Shown here one piece after another: positions 5,324 through 9,750 of a DNA stretch of 9,750 nt (position 1 is its first letter; each line of letters begins with the position of its first letter). Origin of the DNA: Planctomycetota bacterium (GTDB lineage Bacteria; Planctomycetota; UBA11346). The stretch is taken from the NCBI GenBank assembly GCA_947440715.1, contig CANETI010000069.1, forward strand, positions 1 through 9,750, written 5' to 3'. The notes beneath the pieces are model-generated. The model searched no databases, was not told the origin of the DNA, and saw only the letters and a program-made list of their open reading frames with translations. A program made the position numbers and the translations under genes.

Positions 5324-6589
5324 ATGACGAATCGCTCATCCATCGAGTCGACGCAAGATACCTACTTGCGCGCGATGCTCATCGCGATTGATGGGCGTAA
5401 CCCGTTTTACACCGCGAAAATGCGCGCGGCGAATATCGCAGGTAAGGATTGTGACCGCGCGACATTTCTTGCGCGATTCCCATTTACGACCAAAGCGGAA
5501 TTAGTTGCGGATCACCGTGCTCATCAACCATTCGGTTCGAATCTCACCTTTCCGTTAGAGCGGTACGTGCATTACAGCCAGACGAGCGGCTCGACTGGCC
5601 ATCCCATGCGCTGGTTGGACACGTCGGAAAGCTGGACCTGGATGGTCGAATCGTGGATGTATTTTTATAAAGCGGTGGGCATGACGCCTGCGGATCGTGT
5701 ATTCGCGGCATTTTCATTCGGCCCATTCCTCGGATTTTGGACAGCCTTTGAGGCGGCCATACGTTTCGGTTGCCTTGCTATTCCAGGTGGTGGATTAAGT
5801 ACGCGTGGTCGCTTGGAAGTCATGCGCGACAGTGGCGCAACCGTATTAGCCTGCACGCCGACCTATGCCATGCGCCTGGGTGAAGCGGCATTGGAAGAAA
5901 AAATTACGATCGCTGGATTACGTCTGTTATTCGTCGCAGGCGAGCCCGGCGGAAGTATTCCTGCAGTACGTCAGCGGATGGCTGATTTATGGCCCGGTGT
6001 GCAAATCGTTGATCATCATGGCATGACCGAAGTTGGCCCCGTGTCGTGGCAGCATCCCGAACGCCCGCGTTTTTTACATATTTTAGAAACGGCTTATTTA
6101 GCCGAAGTCATTGATCCGAAATCGGAAAAACCAGTGCCCGCTGGTACCCCAGGCGAATTGGTGCTGACGACCCTTGGACGATTAGGGACACCTCTGATTC
6201 GCTATCGCACGGGTGATTTGGTTAAAGTTGCCGTTGACCCACCACCGGAAGTTGCGCATATGGCGTTGGATGGTGGAATTTTAGGCCGCACCGATGACAT
6301 GATTATTGTGCGTGGTGTAAATGTTTATCCATCGGCGGTCGAAGCGGTCGTGCGCCGCTTTAGCGACATCGCGGAATACCGCGTCGATTTAACCGATGAA
6401 CGTGGTATGGCCGAAATGGCACTCACCATCGAACCAGTAAAAGGTGCGGATGGTAAAACCGTCGCAAAAACGTTAGCCGAAGCTTTACGCGCATCGTTAG
6501 CGCTACGTATTCCAGTCACCACCGTCGCTGCGGGTACTTTGCCGCGCTTCGAAATGAAAGCGAAACGTTGGGTTAAATGGGGCGGATGA
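5324..6589 (+). CDS. PaaK-like AMP-forming acyl/aryl-CoA ligase
   Basis: The 421-residue product is an adenylate-forming enzyme of the phenylacetate-CoA ligase group, close to the usual 430-440 residues. The N-terminus has the PaaK-like NPFYTAKM (26-33). The phosphate-binding loop is QTSGSTGHPM (86-95), the aromatic-acid-type A5 segment is HHGMTEVGP (231-239), and the core aspartate is in YRTGDL (294-299). The hinge region is LGRTDDMIIVRGVNVYP (320-336). PRFEMKAKR (407-415) supplies the C-terminal catalytic lysine, K412 or K414. It would activate a carboxylic acid with ATP to an acyl-AMP and then a CoA or carrier thioester. With the chorismate-lyase-like gene nearby, 4-hydroxybenzoate is a candidate substrate (inference). 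An in-frame TAA at 5318 makes 5324 the first possible ATG, and the sequence from there fits the family. Confidence 0.85.
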   Translation: MTNRSSIESTQDTYLRAMLIAIDGRNPFYTAKMRAANIAGKDCDRATFLARFPFTTKAELVADHRAHQPFGSNLTFPLERYVHYSQTSGSTGHPMRWLDTSESWTWMVESWMYFYKAVGMTPADRVFAAFSFGPFLGFWTAFEAAIRFGCLAIPGGGLSTRGRLEVMRDSGATVLACTPTYAMRLGEAALEEKITIAGLRLLFVAGEPGGSIPAVRQRMADLWPGVQIVDHHGMTEVGPVSWQHPERPRFLHILETAYLAEVIDPKSEKPVPAGTPGELVLTTLGRLGTPLIRYRTGDLVKVAVDPPPEVAHMALDGGILGRTDDMIIVRGVNVYPSAVEAVVRRFSDIAEYRVDLTDERGMAEMALTIEPVKGADGKTVAKTLAEALRASLALRIPVTTVAAGTLPRFEMKAKRWVKWGG

Positions 6590-6619
6590 TTAAGAACCCA
6601 TTTTATTCGAGGAGTTACC

Positions 6620-7282
6620 ATGTTGCTTGAGGTGAAGGATTTATCCAAAGCGTACGGCGATCAGTCGCCAGTTTTTAGCGCGTTATCATTTACCGTAGCA
6701 GCGGGAGAAACCGTCGCGGTGGTGGGACCATCGGGTTGCGGTAAAAGCACCTTACTGAATTGCATCGGAGGATTGGATCGTCCATCAAGTGGTTTAGTCA
6801 TCATAAACGGACAAGCGATAACCGGACTCAGTGATGCTGAAATGGCCGTTTGTCGCGCGACCACCATTGGTTTCGTTTTTCAAGACCATCATTTATTGCC
6901 GCAGTTGAGTGCGGAAGAAAACGTATTGTTGCCAACGCTGGCGCTACCGAATCGTCCAGATGAAGTAAAAGCACGCGCCTTCGCCCAGGAATTATTGGCC
7001 CAAGTGGGACTATCCGGAAAAGAACACCGCCGCCCCGCACAATTATCCGGTGGTGAACGTCAACGCGTCGCACTCGCACGCGCGCTGATTAATCGTCCCA
7101 AGTTAATCCTCGCCGATGAACCAACCGGCGCGCTCGATCAAGCCACCGCTACCATCGTATCCGATTTATTAGTGACGCTCAATAAACAGGCCGGAACCGC
7201 CTTAATCGTCGTTACCCATAGTCCCACTTTGGCACAACGCATGAGTCGACAAATCGACTTCGCCGTGGGAGCTACCGCGTGA
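6620..7282 (+). CDS. ABC transporter ATP-binding protein (LolD/MacB type)
   Basis: The 220-residue product carries every motif of an ABC ATPase: Walker A GPSGCGKST (36-44), Q-loop with Q88 in FQDHHLLP, signature LSGGERQ (142-148), Walker B LILADEP (162-168) with catalytic E167, and switch histidine H200 in VVTHS. Length and details such as FVFQDHHLLP place it with the LolD/MacB/FtsE group. Members of that group pair with FtsX-type permeases, extract lipoproteins or drive efflux pumps, and do not import nutrients. Its partner is the permease starting at 7356. GAGGAG at 6609-6614, 5 nt before the ATG, supports the start. It follows the PaaK-like gene by 30 nt. Its gene ends in GTGA, which can open the bridging ORF listed next. 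Confidence 0.93.
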   Translation: MLLEVKDLSKAYGDQSPVFSALSFTVAAGETVAVVGPSGCGKSTLLNCIGGLDRPSSGLVIINGQAITGLSDAEMAVCRATTIGFVFQDHHLLPQLSAEENVLLPTLALPNRPDEVKARAFAQELLAQVGLSGKEHRRPAQLSGGERQRVALARALINRPKLILADEPTGALDQATATIVSDLLVTLNKQAGTALIVVTHSPTLAQRMSRQIDFAVGATA

Positions 7283-7359
7283 TATTAATCGCTATCAAGT
7301 ACTCATCAGTCAAGACTTCCGGACTTCCGGACTTCCGGACTTCCGGACTCAGCAAATGA
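7279..7359 (+). other. Bridging 26-codon ORF between ABC ATPase and permease
   Basis: GTG 7279 overlaps the ATPase stop (GTGA). The frame runs 26 codons through the repeat array, where it reads TSGLPDFR-like peptide, and stops at TGA 7357-7359, overlapping the permease ATG at 7356. Ribosomes leaving the ATPase could therefore pass to the permease by two coupled restarts, even though the permease lacks a clear ribosome binding site. The overlaps are seen in the sequence; real translation is inference. The peptide itself need not have a function. Confidence 0.3.
7314..7349 (+). repeat. 8-bp tandem repeat array (GGACTTCC x4.5), single copy
   Basis: GACTTCC (7314-7320), three perfect GGACTTCC units (7321-7344) and GGACT (7345-7349) give 36 nt of exact period-8 sequence, the same length and orientation as 2701-2736. 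No inverted partner lies nearby. It fills half of the gap between the ATPase and permease genes, which in many such pairs overlap or nearly touch. Confidence 0.96.
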
Positions 7360-9750
7360 CTTGGATAGCGTATATCCTACGTACCGTGCTGCACCACAGC
7401 CGCGAACACGCGTTGGTGTTGTTGGGAATCGCTATTGCCGCAGCGGTCATTACGGGATCGTTGGTGATTGGCGACAGTGTGCGCGGCAGTTTGCACGCCA
7501 CCGCATTAGCACGTATTGGACAGGTCGATACTGCTATAATCGGTAATGGACGTTTTATTCGCGACACCATAGCGCCACGTTTGGCGCAGCAATTAACTGC
7601 TGTGGCAGAAAAAAAGGTAACGGTCGCGCCGTTATTATTACTTCGTGGCTTATCGTCCAATGGTGAACAACGAGCAAACGCGATTCATATCGTAGGTGTT
7701 GATCAACGATTTTGGCAATTAGCGCCAATTCCAGCGACGTTGACGCTTGGTGCGCGTGAAGTGGCACTTAATCGTGCGTTGGCGACTCAATTACAGGCAA
7801 AGATTGGCGACAGTATTTTGCTACGGGTTGAAAAACCTGGGTTCTTGCCGCGTGATGCGCCGTTGTCGTCGACCAATGATACGACGGTGGCGATGCGTGT
7901 GACGGTGAGACAAGTCTTGGATGATGATCACTTTGGTCGTTTTAGTTTAGCCGCAGCACAAATTCCAACGCCAACGGCGTTTTTAGATTTGGCTGGGTTG
8001 CAAGCAAAAACGGACATGGATCGCATTGCCAATGTGGTATTGGTACAGGGCGCAGAAGAATCGGTCGTGTCCTCAGCGTTAGCGCAGGAATGGATTCCTG
8101 ACGATGCTTTAATTGAAGTGCGCACCGTGGCCGAACGCACCGAAGTGCGAGCGGAACGCATCTTCTTAGATGTGCCGCTAGCGACCGCGCTGACCAGTGA
8201 AGCCCAAGCGGCTGGCATCGTGACTTATTTTGTAAATGAATTACGTCATGGCGATAAGGCGACGCCGTATTCGTTGGTTGCTGGCGGTGCCTGGGGGCAA
8301 TTGCCAAATAATGGCGCGCCACTGCCATCTGATTTGGGCGTTGAGGGTATCGCCATTAACCAATGGTTGGCGGATGATTTAAAAGCGACGGTGGGTGACA
8401 AAATTACGTTGCGTTATTTTATTATTGGGCCGTCTGGTGGTTTGGCGGAAGATCAATCGACGTTTACCGTGCGGGCCGTCGTTCCCATCAGCGGTGCGGC
8501 GGCCGATCGCGAACTGATGCCGCGTTTCCCTGGGATTTCGGACGAAGAAGATTGCAAAAACTGGCATCCAGGGGTCCCAATTGATTTAGGGAAAATTCGT
8601 CCAATTGATGAAGCGTATTGGGATAGTCATAAAGGAACTCCGAAAGCGTTTATTAGCTTAGAAGCTGGTCAGCGCTTGTTTGCCAATCGCTTCGGCGCGT
8701 TAACCGCTGTGCGGCTGCCGTTGTCGCCAGCGCAAGTCACTGCAAAAATTAAAGCCGCGCTAACGCCAAGTGATTTAGGTTTACAGGCCGTCGGCGTGCG
8801 CGCGATGGCACTCAGCGCCAGTAGCAAAGCGATGGATTTCTCTGGTTTATTTTTAGGACTCGGCTTTTTCCTGGTGGTCGCGGCGTTGACCTTGGCTGGG
8901 ATGTTAGTGGCGCTGGGGCTTGCACGTCGTCGTAAAGAAGTGGGCGTTTTATTAGCGCTGGGCTTTCCACCGGCACGAGTAGGTCGCTTAGTATTATGGG
9001 AATGTGTGGTGGTATCGCTCGCAGGTGCCAGCATCGGTGGTGCGCTCGGTATTGGTTATGCAGCAGCAGTGCTCGCGGCCTTAGGTGGCGGTTGGAGCGC
9101 GGCGGTTGGCGATACGGCAGTGAGATTATTTTTATTTCCGCATACGGTGATCATTGGCGTGGTGGCGAGTGCGTTGGTTGCAATTGGTGTGCTGCGTTGG
9201 CGCGTGCGTTTATTACATCGTGAAAATATCGCGACGTTATTACGTGGGCGTGGAGCGGAGGCGGTTGCGAGCATGAAAGTCCGACGTTGGCCGTGGGTCA
9301 TGGCCATAGTTTGTACGGTTGGCGCGGTAGCGATAACAGGGGTGCCAGCTTCTTCGCAATCTGCCGTTGGTTTATTTTTTGGCGCGGGAGCATTAGGATT
9401 AATGGCTGGCATTGGTTGGTGTTTAGGGGTGATCGACTGGCGTCAACGTGCTGGTTTAGGTCGTTTAAATTTTCGCTCATTAGCATTAACCAATGCAACT
9501 CGTGGCGGTGGTCGAAGCGTGGCCGTGGTGGTGGTGTTAGCCGCCGCGTGTTTTTTAATTGTGGCAGTGGGAGCTAATCGTCGCGATCCTTTGGTGGGTG
9601 CTGAACGCCGTGACGCAGGCACGGGTGGCTTTGCCTTGGTGATGTCGAGCGCGGTACCGATGGCAGAAAATTTAAATGATAGCAAAGATCGCGAGCGACT
9701 TGGTCTAGATAAAATGGGTCTAGAGAAAGCAGGCGGCGTTATTTTTACGC
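7356..9750 (+). CDS. ABC transporter permease, large FtsX/MacB-type (3' end outside window)
   Basis: The frame is open from ATG 7356 to the window end, giving 798 residues with no stop. The N-terminus has a membrane segment near residues 19-40, with GDSVRGSL after it as in large planctomycete-type FtsX permeases. A long extracytoplasmic domain follows (about 41-490). Next is an FtsX core with helices near 494-520, 545-575 and 598-616. The cytoplasmic stretch RRKEVGVLLALGFPPARV lies between the first two; this is the coupling region that contacts the ATPase. More helices lie near 646-662, 670-693 and 721-740, then a second soluble domain begins. It should form a transporter with the ATPase ending at 7282; the cargo is unknown. 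No clear ribosome binding site precedes 7356, so coupling through the bridging ORF is possible. Confidence 0.88.
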   Translation, partial: MTWIAYILRTVLHHSREHALVLLGIAIAAAVITGSLVIGDSVRGSLHATALARIGQVDTAIIGNGRFIRDTIAPRLAQQLTAVAEKKVTVAPLLLLRGLSSNGEQRANAIHIVGVDQRFWQLAPIPATLTLGAREVALNRALATQLQAKIGDSILLRVEKPGFLPRDAPLSSTNDTTVAMRVTVRQVLDDDHFGRFSLAAAQIPTPTAFLDLAGLQAKTDMDRIANVVLVQGAEESVVSSALAQEWIPDDALIEVRTVAERTEVRAERIFLDVPLATALTSEAQAAGIVTYFVNELRHGDKATPYSLVAGGAWGQLPNNGAPLPSDLGVEGIAINQWLADDLKATVGDKITLRYFIIGPSGGLAEDQSTFTVRAVVPISGAAADRELMPRFPGISDEEDCKNWHPGVPIDLGKIRPIDEAYWDSHKGTPKAFISLEAGQRLFANRFGALTAVRLPLSPAQVTAKIKAALTPSDLGLQAVGVRAMALSASSKAMDFSGLFLGLGFFLVVAALTLAGMLVALGLARRRKEVGVLLALGFPPARVGRLVLWECVVVSLAGASIGGALGIGYAAAVLAALGGGWSAAVGDTAVRLFLFPHTVIIGVVASALVAIGVLRWRVRLLHRENIATLLRGRGAEAVASMKVRRWPWVMAIVCTVGAVAITGVPASSQSAVGLFFGAGALGLMAGIGWCLGVIDWRQRAGLGRLNFRSLALTNATRGGGRSVAVVVVLAAACFLIVAVGANRRDPLVGAERRDAGTGGFALVMSSAVPMAENLNDSKDRERLGLDKMGLEKAGGVIFT

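Noticed and set aside
7928..9685. Several open frames of about 80-130 codons on the minus strand
   Set aside because: They lie opposite the permease reading frame, have low-complexity Ala/Thr/Arg-rich peptides, no ribosome binding sites and no family resemblance. They are mirror effects of codon bias.

Overview
The window reads as one long co-directional gene cluster on the + strand. Both ends are open: it starts inside a HemN-like radical SAM gene and stops inside a large FtsX-type permease gene. No rRNA, tRNA, CRISPR array or transposase gene was seen. Base composition looks near half GC by eye, with heavy use of TTA for leucine. Two proteins resemble families I associate with the PVC superphylum, especially Planctomycetota: the glycosyltransferase with an early CGSC motif, and the permease opening with a long hydrophobic helix followed by GDSVRGSL. 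That assignment is an inference, and the species cannot be named.

Layout. Positions 1-2540 hold the 3' part of a HemN-like radical SAM gene, a chorismate-lyase-like gene overlapping it by 4 nt, and a flavin-dependent halogenase-like gene. Positions 2541-2758 are a gap holding two inverted arrays of an 8-bp repeat and two operator-like dyads. Positions 2759-4679 hold a GT4 glycosyltransferase, a hotdog-fold thioesterase and a 55-codon small ORF, each starting in a 4-nt overlap with the gene before it. Positions 4695-7282 hold a five-helix EamA-like membrane protein, a PaaK-like acyl-CoA/aryl-CoA ligase and a LolD/MacB-type ABC ATPase. Positions 7283-7355 hold another 8-bp repeat array, followed by the partial permease (7356 to the end).

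How the genes may work together (inference). A chorismate-lyase-like enzyme could make 4-hydroxybenzoate or a relative. The PaaK-like ligase could activate it as a CoA thioester, and the thioesterase could release or edit thioesters. The halogenase-like flavoenzyme and the glycosyltransferase could tailor the product, and the ABC pair could export it or its lipid conjugate. No ketosynthase or carrier protein lies in the window, so the product class is open.

The most unusual DNA is a family of short GGAC-based tandem repeats confined to three gaps of this otherwise tightly packed cluster: arrays of 34-36 nt with 8-bp units (two facing each other, one alone) and a shorter 7-bp version.
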